NCBI RefSeq assembly: GCF_000021565.1
Contig: NC_012440.1
Location: 1,442,210-1,506,209, forward strand
DNA from: Persephonella marina EX-H1
GTDB lineage: Bacteria > Aquificota > Aquificia > Aquificales > Hydrogenothermaceae
Reading direction: 5' to 3'
DNA length: 64,000 nt
The stretch's first letter is position 1. Each line of letters starts with the position of its first letter. Positions 26,573 to 34,643 of this stretch are shown in pieces. The notes under the pieces were generated by a model. That model had not been told where the DNA came from, made no database searches, and saw only the letters and a list, made by a program, of their open reading frames with translations. The position numbers and the translations under genes are program-made.

Positions 26573-28636
26573 ATGCATGAAAAACATGAGGATCACCACA
26601 AACATACCGGCCATGTTCATAAACATGAGAAACACCACGAACATCCACATAAGCCTGAAGAACACCACCATAAACCGTCTGAGGATCACAAAGGTCATGA
26701 TCACGCAGCTCATATAGAGGAGTTTAAGAAGAGATTTATCGTCTCTGTAATACTTACTGTTCCTGTCCTGCTTCTTTCTGAGATGATCCAGAGATGGTTT
26801 GGTTTCAGTATAACTATCCCATTTCAAAAATGGGTTCTTCTTTTGCTATCTTCTGTTATCTACTTTTACGGTGGATATCCGTTCTTAAAAGGGCTTATAT
26901 CAGAGATAAAAAACAGACAGCCCGGTATGATGACACTTATCGGGACAGCCATATCTGTTGCATTTTTCTACTCAGCTTTCACAGTCTTTGTAGGATTTGG
27001 AAAGGAGTTTTTCTGGGAGCTTGCAACTTTAATAGATGTGATGCTGCTTGGTCATTATATAGAGGCTAAAAGCGTTCTTGGAGCATCAAGGGCTCTTGAG
27101 GAGCTTGTAAAGATAATGCCAACTACAGCACACCTTATTAAAGGTGAAGAGATAGTTGATGTAAAGGTCTCTGATCTTAAAAAAGGTGATGTTGTCCTTG
27201 TAAAGCCAGGGGAAAAAATACCGTCTGACGGGATAGTTATTGAAGGTGAAAGCTACGTGAATGAGGCTCTCTTGACAGGTGAGTCAAAACCTGTTTTGAA
27301 GAAAAGGGGAAGTAAGGTTATTGGTGGATCAATAAATCAGGAAGGGGTCTTAAGGGTTAAGATAGAAAAAACGGGAGAGGAGACATACCTTTCACAGGTT
27401 ATAAAACTTGTTAAACAGGCTCAGGAAAGCAAATCAAGAACCCAGGATCTTGCGAATAAAACAGCGGCAGCACTTTTCTATATCGCAATGGCTGTTGGGA
27501 TAATAACATACACCGTCTGGTTTTTTATAGAGACACCAGATTTTGCACTTGAAAGAGCTGTTACAGTTCTTGTTATAGCATGTCCCCACGCACTTGGTCT
27601 TGCAGTCCCTCTTGTTGTGGCAATATCAACATCCATGACAGCTAAAAACGGGATACTTATAAGAGACAGGAGAGCTTTTGAACAGGCAAAGGATCTAAAT
27701 GCTGTGATATTTGATAAGACGGGAACATTAACGGAAGGTAAGTTTGGTGTAACGGATATAGTATCTTTCATAGATGAAGATGAGCTGTTACAGCTATCAA
27801 TGTCCATAGAGAGAAACTCAGAACATATCATAGCAAAAGCTATAACAAACTATGCGAAGGAAAAAGGGATAAAGCCTTTAGATGTTAAGGATTATAAAAC
27901 TATACCTGGAAAAGGGGCTTTCGGTGTTGTTGACGGTAAACAGGTTTATGTTGGCAGTCCAAATCTTCTGAAGGAGTTTGGGATAGAGATTGAGGACGAA
28001 AGAATAAAGAGACTTCAGGAGGAAGGTAAGACTGTGGTTTTTGTTGTGATTGATGGACAGTTGTCAGGGGCTTTTGCTCTCTCTGACAGGATAAAACCTG
28101 AGAGCTATGAGGCTGTAAAACAGCTTAAAGAGATGGGAGTCAAGGTTTTTATGCTTACTGGAGATGCTGAAGAGGTTGCAAGATCAGTATCTCAGGAGCT
28201 TGGTATAGATGATTATTTTGCCCAGGTTTTACCACATGAGAAAGCCCAGAAGGTTGAGCTTTTAAAAAATCAGGGTTACAAGGTTGGAATGGTAGGAGAT
28301 GGGATAAATGATGCTCCAGCTCTTGTTACAGCTGATGTTGGTATAGCGATAGGAGCAGGGACAGATGTTGCGATAGAAAGTGCAGATGTTATTCTTGTAA
28401 AAAGTAATCCTGCGGATGTTCCTAAGGTCATAAAGATATCAAGGATGACATTCTCAAAAATGGTTCAGAATCTGTGGTGGGCTGCAGGATATAACATTGT
28501 TGCCATTCCACTTGCAGCAGGTGTTCTTTATAACTACGGTATTGTTATACAGCCAGCGGTAGGTGCTATCTTAATGTCAATAAGTACAGTGATCGTATCA
28601 CTGAACAGCCAGACATTAAAGCTTTCAAAGGTTTGA
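26573..28636 (+). CDS. copB: Copper-translocating P1B-type ATPase (CopB-like, CPH motif)
   Basis: Membrane pump for copper, 687 residues from ATG 26573 (GGAG six bases upstream; an earlier TTG is less likely). The N-terminus has 19 histidines in the first 47 residues instead of CxxC metal-binding domains. The ion-binding CPH (Cys337-Pro-His339), actuator TGES, phosphorylation site DKTGT (Asp381), and GDGINDAPAL are intact. CPH with a His-rich N-terminus is the P1B-3/CopB pattern. The nucleotide-domain SEHPL motif reads SEHIIAKA, so the proline is replaced. About eight membrane helices. Transport direction is presumably export, which is usual for the family. A tiny Met/His-rich peptide gene precedes it. 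Confidence 0.93.
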   Translation: MHEKHEDHHKHTGHVHKHEKHHEHPHKPEEHHHKPSEDHKGHDHAAHIEEFKKRFIVSVILTVPVLLLSEMIQRWFGFSITIPFQKWVLLLLSSVIYFYGGYPFLKGLISEIKNRQPGMMTLIGTAISVAFFYSAFTVFVGFGKEFFWELATLIDVMLLGHYIEAKSVLGASRALEELVKIMPTTAHLIKGEEIVDVKVSDLKKGDVVLVKPGEKIPSDGIVIEGESYVNEALLTGESKPVLKKRGSKVIGGSINQEGVLRVKIEKTGEETYLSQVIKLVKQAQESKSRTQDLANKTAAALFYIAMAVGIITYTVWFFIETPDFALERAVTVLVIACPHALGLAVPLVVAISTSMTAKNGILIRDRRAFEQAKDLNAVIFDKTGTLTEGKFGVTDIVSFIDEDELLQLSMSIERNSEHIIAKAITNYAKEKGIKPLDVKDYKTIPGKGAFGVVDGKQVYVGSPNLLKEFGIEIEDERIKRLQEEGKTVVFVVIDGQLSGAFALSDRIKPESYEAVKQLKEMGVKVFMLTGDAEEVARSVSQELGIDDYFAQVLPHEKAQKVELLKNQGYKVGMVGDGINDAPALVTADVGIAIGAGTDVAIESADVILVKSNPADVPKVIKISRMTFSKMVQNLWWAAGYNIVAIPLAAGVLYNYGIVIQPAVGAILMSISTVIVSLNSQTLKLSKV

Positions 28637-28712
28637 TAATTTACTACTGAAAGATTGAAGTTTATCTCTAAGTTATAATATTAATAACGACTTTTAAGGA
28701 GAATATGGAAGT

Positions 28713-29486
28713 TTGAGAATAGGCTGGATTGAGTATCTTAATACGCTCCCTTTTAATTTTGAAAAAACAGGTCTGAAACTGGACTTTCCATATCAGCTTA
28801 TTAAAGGAGTTCCTTCACATATAAACAGATTACTGTCAGAAGGCGGTATTGATGTAGGTTTTATCTCTTCAGCCCATTATATTGAAAACTTCAGGGATTA
28901 TCTTATAATTCCGGATCTTTCCATAAGTGCTCTAAACAGAGTAAAATCTGTGATAATCCTTTCAGATGTACCTATAGAAGAGATTAAAAACATACACCTT
29001 ACAAAGGCATCAAAAACATCAAGATATCTTACAAAAATAATATTTGAGGTGTTTCTGAAAAAAAGTGTTACATACTTTGATCTTGAGGATGGGGATATTC
29101 AGGGAAAAGAGTCTGTTCTTCTTATAGGTGATAATGCTATAAAGTATGCTCACTCAAAACGCTACAGTTACGATCTTTCAAGTATATGGTATAAAAAAAC
29201 AAAACTTCCGTTCGTTTTTGCTCTATGGTGTGTTAGAAAGGATTACTACAAGAAAAATAAAGATAAGGTAAAAGAACTTTACAGAGTGCTTAAGGAATCA
29301 AAAAACAGATTTTTTGAAGATCCTGAAAGGTATGTTAAAGAGGATGATAAAGCTGTTGAATATCTTAAGAATTTAGATTACTGTTTGTCATCTGAACATC
29401 TAAAAAGTCTTGAGCTTTTTTCGGACTATCTTCTTGATATTGGACTTATAATTGAGAGACCTGTTTTTCAGTTTGCTGAGGTGTAG
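28713..29486 (+). CDS. mqnA: Chorismate dehydratase of the futalosine menaquinone pathway
   Basis: Converts chorismate to 3-enolpyruvylbenzoate, the first committed step of the futalosine route. The opening RIGWIEYLNTLPFNF, then GVPSHINRLLSEGGIDVGFISSAHY and the later FVFALWCVRKDYY are typical of MqnA (periplasmic-binding-protein fold). Length 257 residues fits. The start is TTG at 28713, eleven bases after AAGGAG. An ATG at 28705 gives only a four-codon frame (Met-Glu-Val-stop) whose last codons overlap this TTG. It begins a plus-strand run with the FAH-family gene and mnmD. Confidence 0.9.
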   Translation: MRIGWIEYLNTLPFNFEKTGLKLDFPYQLIKGVPSHINRLLSEGGIDVGFISSAHYIENFRDYLIIPDLSISALNRVKSVIILSDVPIEEIKNIHLTKASKTSRYLTKIIFEVFLKKSVTYFDLEDGDIQGKESVLLIGDNAIKYAHSKRYSYDLSSIWYKKTKLPFVFALWCVRKDYYKKNKDKVKELYRVLKESKNRFFEDPERYVKEDDKAVEYLKNLDYCLSSEHLKSLELFSDYLLDIGLIIERPVFQFAEV

Positions 29487-29488
29487 GT

Positions 29489-30094
29489 ATGAAAAGAGTT
29501 GTGTTTGACAGTAAAGAGGTTTTCCCATCAAAGATAATATGTGTAGGAAGGAACTACACAGATCATATAAGAGAGCTTGGTAATAAAAATCCTGAAGAGA
29601 TAGTTCTTTTTATCAAACCAAACAGCAGTATATCTGATATTTTGCTGAAACCGGATGAAAGATGCAGGTATGAAGGGGAGATATCTTTTATATTCAAGGA
29701 TGGACAGATAGCAGGTGTAGGATTAGGTATAGATCTGACACTTATTGATGTCCAGAAAAGACTGAAGGAGAAAGGTCTTCCCTGGGAAAAGTCTAAAGCT
29801 TTTGACAACTCTGCTGTTTTCTCAGATTTTGTGAGGGTTGATAGTATAGATTATATAAGAATGGAGCTCTGGATAAACGGAAAACTCCGTCAGAGCGGAT
29901 CTGTCTCACAGATGATTTACAGTGTAGACCAGATAGTTAATGAGATAAAGAGGTATTTCAGTATCAATGATTACGACATACTGATGTGTGGAACACCTGA
30001 AGGTGTAGGAGAGTTTGAAAAAGGGGATATATTTATAGGGAAGATATTTTCAGGTGATAAACTTTTAACTGAGGGAAGATGGACAGCAGAATAG
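29489..30094 (+). CDS. Fumarylacetoacetate hydrolase-family protein (FAHD1/YcgM-like)
   Basis: Metal-dependent acylpyruvate hydrolase or oxaloacetate decarboxylase-like enzyme, 201 residues. It starts close to the catalytic domain: IICVGRNYTDHIRELG, IVLFIKPNSS, the metal-binding YEGEISFIF, KAFDNSAVFSDFV and DILMCGTPEGVG. The substrate cannot be predicted. Some members decarboxylate oxaloacetate or remove its enol form. Two bases separate it from mqnA, and its last 16 bases overlap the mnmD start. It is probably cotranscribed with both, without an obvious pathway link. Confidence 0.9.
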   Translation: MKRVVFDSKEVFPSKIICVGRNYTDHIRELGNKNPEEIVLFIKPNSSISDILLKPDERCRYEGEISFIFKDGQIAGVGLGIDLTLIDVQKRLKEKGLPWEKSKAFDNSAVFSDFVRVDSIDYIRMELWINGKLRQSGSVSQMIYSVDQIVNEIKRYFSINDYDILMCGTPEGVGEFEKGDIFIGKIFSGDKLLTEGRWTAE

Positions 30095-30924
30095 TTACAG
30101 CTGATGGAACAGAAACATTTATTAACGAGGAGTACAACGAGGCTTACCACAGCACAAAAGCGGGAGCATACACGGAAAGTCTACACAAATTCATAAAACC
30201 TACAAAAATACTGGAAAAAGCTTTAAAAAATAAAGAAATCTATATACTTGATGTAGGTTTTGGTCTTGGTTACAACGTTGCTACAGCTATAAAACATGTA
30301 AGGGATCTATCAAAAGATGTTTCTATACATATAACTTCCGTTGAGAAAGATAAAGATGTTTTTGAAAAGATAAGACAGCTTAATATACCTGACAGCCTGA
30401 AGGATGCTTATGAGATTATCCTTTCTGGGAATATTGAAGGTGATATATACTCTGTTAAAAAGGAATATCTGGATCTTAAGGTTATATTTGGAGAAGGAAG
30501 ACAGATACTTAAGAAGCTGTCAGAAGAAGGTATAAAGTTTGATGCTGTGTTCTATGATCCATTTTCTCCTAAAGTAAATACTGAGATGTGGACTGTTAAT
30601 ATATTCAGGATAGTTAAAAGGCTGATGAAGGATGATGGAATTCTTGCTACATACAGTGCCTCACTTGCTGTCAGAAAAGGTCTTATAGAGGCAGGTTTCA
30701 GGATAGGTCTTGTTGAACCTGTTGGAAGGAAGAGCTACTCCACAGTTGCAACAGTATCAGGTGATATACCACCTTTGACGGAAAAGGAGAAAAAAAGACT
30801 GGAAAGCTCCCCGTATGCTGTTCCTTTTTACGATAATGATGATCTGACACTCAAAAAGGAAGAGATAAAAAGTAGATGGGAATTGAAAATCTCTAAAAAT
30901 TCCAATAACATAAATGAAAAATAG
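30079..30924 (+). CDS. mnmD: Stand-alone tRNA mnm5U34 methyltransferase (MnmD, DUF752)
   Basis: SAM-dependent methyltransferase that completes mnm5(s2)U34 in tRNA wobble positions. It is the counterpart of the C2 half of E. coli MnmC without the FAD oxidase half, as described for the Aquifex aeolicus DUF752 protein. Motifs: FINEEYNEAYHSTKAGAYTES at the start, ILDVGFGLGYNVATA (SAM-binding), DAVFYDPFSPKVNTEMWT, and GRKSYSTVATVSG. Length 281 residues; the C-terminus past about residue 250 is a charged tail. It overlaps the FAH-family gene by 16 bases. It acts on the same nucleotide as MnmA (2540). Confidence 0.92.
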   Translation: MDSRIVTADGTETFINEEYNEAYHSTKAGAYTESLHKFIKPTKILEKALKNKEIYILDVGFGLGYNVATAIKHVRDLSKDVSIHITSVEKDKDVFEKIRQLNIPDSLKDAYEIILSGNIEGDIYSVKKEYLDLKVIFGEGRQILKKLSEEGIKFDAVFYDPFSPKVNTEMWTVNIFRIVKRLMKDDGILATYSASLAVRKGLIEAGFRIGLVEPVGRKSYSTVATVSGDIPPLTEKEKKRLESSPYAVPFYDNDDLTLKKEEIKSRWELKISKNSNNINEK

Positions 30925-30935
30925 GGAGGGAGAGC

Positions 30936-31118
30936 TTGAAAAAGGTACTGTCTATTATTTTTTTAACAGGTTTAATAAATCTTTCGTTTGGAGGACAGGC
31001 AACAGCTGTTATATCTGTCAGTGTTGATGTTGAAAAGTCTAAGAAAGAACAGAAGGCAGAAAAAGCTGTTAAAACTGAGAAGGATAAAAAAGATTCTGAG
31101 AAGGAGTCTGACGAATAG
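30936..31118 (+). CDS. Small secreted Lys/Glu-rich protein, 60 residues
   Basis: TTG start with GGGAGG seven bases upstream. The first 19-20 residues form a Sec signal peptide (MKKVLSIIFLTGLINLSFGG), followed by a short hydrophobic beta-like stretch (TAVISVSVDV), then a tail of almost only Lys, Glu, Asp and Ser. It is probably exported and stays unstructured at the C-terminus. No family is recognised. It begins 11 bases after mnmD and ends eight bases before the stop of the convergent DNA polymerase gene. Confidence 0.65.
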   Translation: MKKVLSIIFLTGLINLSFGGQATAVISVSVDVEKSKKEQKAEKAVKTEKDKKDSEKESDE

Positions 31119-31126
31119 ATATACAC

Positions 31127-33300
31127 CTAAAGCATTTTTTCTACAGTTCTGAAAGGGAAATAGCTTTCCTCAAGTATTTTTATGTATTTCTCAATATCAA
31201 GAGGTTTCGGATATCTCATGTATATCTCAAGTGGGACGCCTTTTATGTAACTGTCCTTAACATAGATAATATTTATCTTTTCACCTGGATTTACCTTTAT
31301 CCCCTCTTTTAGAAGTGTTCCTGCGGTCTCTGATATATCCGTTCTTTTCTGGTATGTGGTGGGATCCTTTGATACCCTTTTCCTTACTGCAAGCTGGAAT
31401 ATACTGAAATCACCTTTCTTTAATCTATCCCTGTATTTTTTCAGTATATCCTCTGTATCCCTAAGCTTCTCGAAGAACTGTTTTCTGTTTTCAGCTTCCT
31501 TTAACTTTTCAAGTATCTCACTCTGGAATATCTTAACAAACTGCGGTGAGTCGGATCTTCTTATTTCTATACCTCTAACCTTTAACTCTCCGTTCCTGAA
31601 CTTTCCATAAAACCTGTTAGGTACGCCTATACCATCTTCCTTTGATGGGAGAAATACAATCCAGTCAAATATACCCTCAAGATTTATCCTGAAATCTATA
31701 AGATTTTTATTTATCCCTTTAAATCTCCTTTTCAGCTTTTCGTTTAAGACAGTCTCAAGCTCTCTGTAATCTTTTTCCGTTGCATCTTTTCTGTAAATCC
31801 ATACAGAATCTGTTAATGCATGTAAAAGTCTGAAACCTCTGCTCTCTGCTATCTCCTTTACAAAGAGTAAAAGCTGTCTTCCTATAGCTGTTGTTGTTTC
31901 GTGGGACTCTATCCTTCCGAAAACAGCATTTTTGTATCCAAGGTATCCAAAGCTTACAACAAGAAGCCATTTTAAACCTTTCTGTCTCCTGTCAAATATC
32001 TCTCTTCTGTCCTGTGATCTTTTCATAAGCTCTTTGTAATGAGTCCTCCTGTTTAAAAGAAATCTGAGGGCTTTTGGGACTATACCTTCCCTCTTTGTGC
32101 ATACCCTGTAACCTGTAGGTAGTTTTGCTGTACATTCTCTGTGAGAGCAGTTTATAGTTTCGTATGAGAGATTGTAGTTTGCTATTATTGAGGGATACAT
32201 TGAGAAAAAATCAAGCTCGGCAACATTTTCAAAAACACCTGTTATCGGTCTGAAGGAAAGACCACCCCTATCAACATCTATAAGCTGGTCTGCTGTTTTT
32301 GGGTCTTCCGGGAGATTTTTTCTGAAAGGGATAAGGTATCCTTCTTCAAAAGCCATTCTGATCTCAATGGATGTTATAGGTGTTCCTATCGTTGTTCTTG
32401 ACAGCTGCTGTAAGGGGATTGAAGATATCCTTCCAAGCTCAATAATACCGTCAAGGCCTATCTCCCTGTAAAAAAATGAGTTTTTTGGGTCTATATGTAT
32501 CCTTCCAAGTAGGTATGTTGAGTCTGCTGTGTAAACTGTCTGTCCGTAAGAGATGAAACTTCTTCCCTTTTTTGTGAAAGGCTGTGTTTTTATCCTGTTC
32601 AGGTTCTGGACGCCTGCTTTTATAAGATTTGGGATTACTATCTCATCCCCGTATTCAACAATCAGGATATCAGGGTCTTTTTTTTTAAAAGCTGTGAGAG
32701 ATACTCTAAATTGCCATCATCTAAAACTATACCTGATTCCCCTTCCATCTCAATGTATAGAGGAGGCAAATGTCTCATAAACTTTGGATTTCCACCTTCT
32801 ATATCCGGCTTTATTCTCATTATCCTCAGATCAAAAATCCTGTAATCTGTTCTCTCCGCACTGTCTATCTTTCTGAACATAACTTTTCCATTCCTCTCAA
32901 CAGGTTCTACAGTGCAGAATGGAAATATCTTTTTTTCATACATAAATATCTGAGCAGGTGTGAGCTGTATGTTGTATATATCAGTATCTTCAATAACTCT
33001 GTTTTTCCTCAAAAGATGTACAGCTTTAAGGTATGTAAAAGGTGTGTTTGTTGTTAGCTTATAAACCTGGAGTTCACCTTTTAGAAGATCTTTTTTTAAT
33101 ACTTTCTCAATCTTTATCTTCTTCCCAAATCTTTTGATCAGAAGCTTTAAAGCATCTTTACTGTTTTTCTCACCGATATAGAAGTAAGGTCTGAACCTTC
33201 TGAAAACGGAAAATCTCTTCCCATCTTCAGATAAAAGCCATATATGTATCCCGAAGGAGTCAGAGTATATATCAAGGATCTGAAGCTTTCTTTTTACCAT
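31127..33300 (-). CDS. Family-B DNA polymerase of the PolB2 type, degenerate exonuclease, split by an apparent -1 frameshift at A9
   Basis: Starts at ATG 33300. Frame 0 stops after 212 codons, and the coding sequence continues in the -1 frame to 31127, about 724 residues in all. Polymerase motif A is DFFSMYPSII. Motif B is KWLLVVSFGYLGYKNAVFG, with the usual Asn-Ser and Tyr replaced. Motif C is HALTDSVW, where the first Asp of DTD is Leu but the second, metal-binding Asp remains. The exonuclease region is eroded: ExoI is YIEMEGE and ExoII is ILIVEYGDEIVIP, without the FD. GRIHIDP and RFYGKFRNGELKVRGIEIRR are characteristic of the archaeal PolB2/Dpo2 branch. It is the last gene of a lexA-led operon and overlaps the upstream gene by 29 bases. 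I infer damage-tolerant, non-proofreading synthesis. It could be a decaying gene. Confidence 0.8.
32677..32690 (-). other. A9 slippery run at the frame break of the PolB gene
   Basis: On the minus strand the codons CTT TTA AAA AAA AAG ACC CTG ATA TCC TGA end frame 0. One base back, GAC CCT GAT ATC CTG restores the PolB sequence DPDILIVEYG. Nine A occupy 32678-32686, in the same TTA-AAA-AAA-AAG-A context as at 1881-1892. Confidence 0.7.
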
Positions 33301-33529
33301 TTTTCAGTTCCTGTATCTCTTTTTCCATCTCTATAAGTATTGAAAATATTATGCTCTCTACAGGATTTATACTTCCTGAACTCCCTACAGCCTGAGAGTG
33401 GAATTTTGCGTATGAGAAAAGTCTGTCAAATATCTTTTTGTCTTCCTTCCTGAGAGCTTTTCTAAAAAGTGAAAGCTCATTTTTACTGAGCTTTATTATC
33501 TGTGTTCCAGAAGGGATAGTTTTCCCCAT
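33272..33529 (-). CDS. Small protein of the lexA-polB cassette, 85 residues, unknown function
   Basis: Mostly helical, basic protein opening MGKTIPSGTQIIKLSKNELS. The centre reads FDRLFSYAKFHSQAVGSSGS, then a helix (VESIIFSILIEMEKEIQEL) and a lysine-rich end. No enzyme motif, cysteine or membrane segment is visible. It starts eight bases after the RecA-like gene and overlaps the polymerase start by 29 bases, so its translation is probably linked to both. I suggest an adaptor or DNA-binding subunit of the polymerase complex, purely from context. Confidence 0.7.
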   Translation of the reverse strand: MGKTIPSGTQIIKLSKNELSLFRKALRKEDKKIFDRLFSYAKFHSQAVGSSGSINPVESIIFSILIEMEKEIQELKNGKKKASDP

Positions 33530-33537
33530 TTCTTACC

Positions 33538-33999
33538 TCAGCTGTTAACGGTTATATTTGTGAACATAAAGCTCTCACCAACGATAAAAACAGGAAGATT
33601 TATACCTTTTATCTTTTCAACTACAGAGGAAAGGGACAGTCTTTTTTCGTCCTCAGATATGCTCTGGTCTTTCAGAACCTCATCTATGTCGGAGATGATT
33701 ATAACATCGGGAGCTGTTTTCAGGCTTTTGTCTATAGCTGTTTTAAGCTGGAAAACGGTAAAAACTCTTACTATCTTTATAAGGTTTAAAAGTTTCTTTG
33801 GATCTAAGTTCTCAAATTTTGCCACATTCGTTATAAGAAATGGGTTAAACCTGTTCCCACAATCTATAAGAGACACATTTTTTGAGCTTTTTGTGAATTT
33901 GTAAAGCATGTAGTGGTAGTGATACTTTCCGTTTGATATCTCTATCTTTTCCCACTGTTTTTCAAGCATACCGATAGGAGAGATCCCATTATAAACCAT
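33538..33999 (-). CDS. RecA/RadA-like ATPase relic without Walker A (ImuA-like position)
   Basis: 153 residues with the strand pattern of a RecA core. NVSLIDCGNRFNPFLITNVA resembles the RadA/Rad51 segment 'YIDTEG-F-P-RI', and a hydrophobic Walker-B-like strand PDVIIISDIDEVL follows. The Walker A loop expected before it is missing (YHYHYMLYKFTKSSKN lies there), so ATP hydrolysis is unlikely. It may resemble SulA/ImuA proteins, which are also RecA-like and may lack ATPase residues. The ATG lies two bases after the lexA stop. Its place between lexA and a specialised polymerase suggests a link between RecA filaments and the polymerase. The RecA-like call is by eye and moderate. Confidence 0.6.
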   Translation of the reverse strand: MVYNGISPIGMLEKQWEKIEISNGKYHYHYMLYKFTKSSKNVSLIDCGNRFNPFLITNVAKFENLDPKKLLNLIKIVRVFTVFQLKTAIDKSLKTAPDVIIISDIDEVLKDQSISEDEKRLSLSSVVEKIKGINLPVFIVGESFMFTNITVNS

Positions 34000-34001
34000 A
34001 A

Positions 34002-34622
34002 CTAAAACCTCCTTTTAAGTCCTCTGTAGGATCTTATTATTCCTTTAACCACACCCTGAACCTGAATCCTGTCAGCTTCGTAATACATAGGCTCAAGCTC
34101 CTCATTTGCAGGAACAAGCTTTACCATCCCGTTATCCAGTAGATAAAACTTCTTCAGTGTTGCCTCTTCTCCATCAATGAGAACAACAGCAACCTCCCCG
34201 TTTAAAACGTCTTTTCTGTTTTCAACGATAATAATATCCCCGTCCATAATATGCTCATCTATCATAGAGTTTCCCTTTACTTTCAGGGCGTAACAGTTAT
34301 CACACTGGATAAGGTCTGTCAGATCAACATACTCAAATATGTCCTGTTCTATCTCTATAGGTCTTCCTGCTGCGATATGACCGTAAAATGGGAATTTTAA
34401 AGGCTCTTCCTCAAAAAGCTTTTCTCTATTAATCCTGATCTTACCTCTACCTGTTCTTATCAGGTAGCCTTCTTTTACGAGTTTTTCTATATGCTCATGG
34501 ATTGTTGAGACTGCAGAAAGACCAAAATAGTCTGCTATCTCCTTGAGTGTTGGACTGTATCCGTACTGGGAATAAAACTGGCCTATAAACTGTAGTATCT
34601 CTTTCTGTCTTTTTGTTAACAA
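34002..34622 (-). CDS. lexA: SOS repressor LexA
   Basis: Represses DNA-damage genes until RecA filaments trigger its self-cleavage. The N-terminal winged helix reads MLTKRQKEILQFIGQFYSQY, then SPTLKEIADYFGLSAVSTIHEHIEKL. The cleavage site Ala85-Gly86 (HIAAGRPIE), nucleophile Ser119 (KGNSMIDEHI) and general base Lys157 (ATLKKF) are all present, so it should be functional. Length 206 residues is normal. The start is TTG with AGGAGG eight bases upstream. It leads the minus-strand cassette with the RecA-like, small and PolB genes, spaced by 2 and 8 bases and an overlap. Aquifex itself is usually described as lacking LexA, so its presence here is notable. Confidence 0.96.
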   Translation of the reverse strand: MLTKRQKEILQFIGQFYSQYGYSPTLKEIADYFGLSAVSTIHEHIEKLVKEGYLIRTGRGKIRINREKLFEEEPLKFPFYGHIAAGRPIEIEQDIFEYVDLTDLIQCDNCYALKVKGNSMIDEHIMDGDIIIVENRKDVLNGEVAVVLIDGEEATLKKFYLLDNGMVKLVPANEELEPMYYEADRIQVQGVVKGIIRSYRGLKRRF

Positions 34623-34643
34623 TATCCTAACCTCCTGTTTTTT

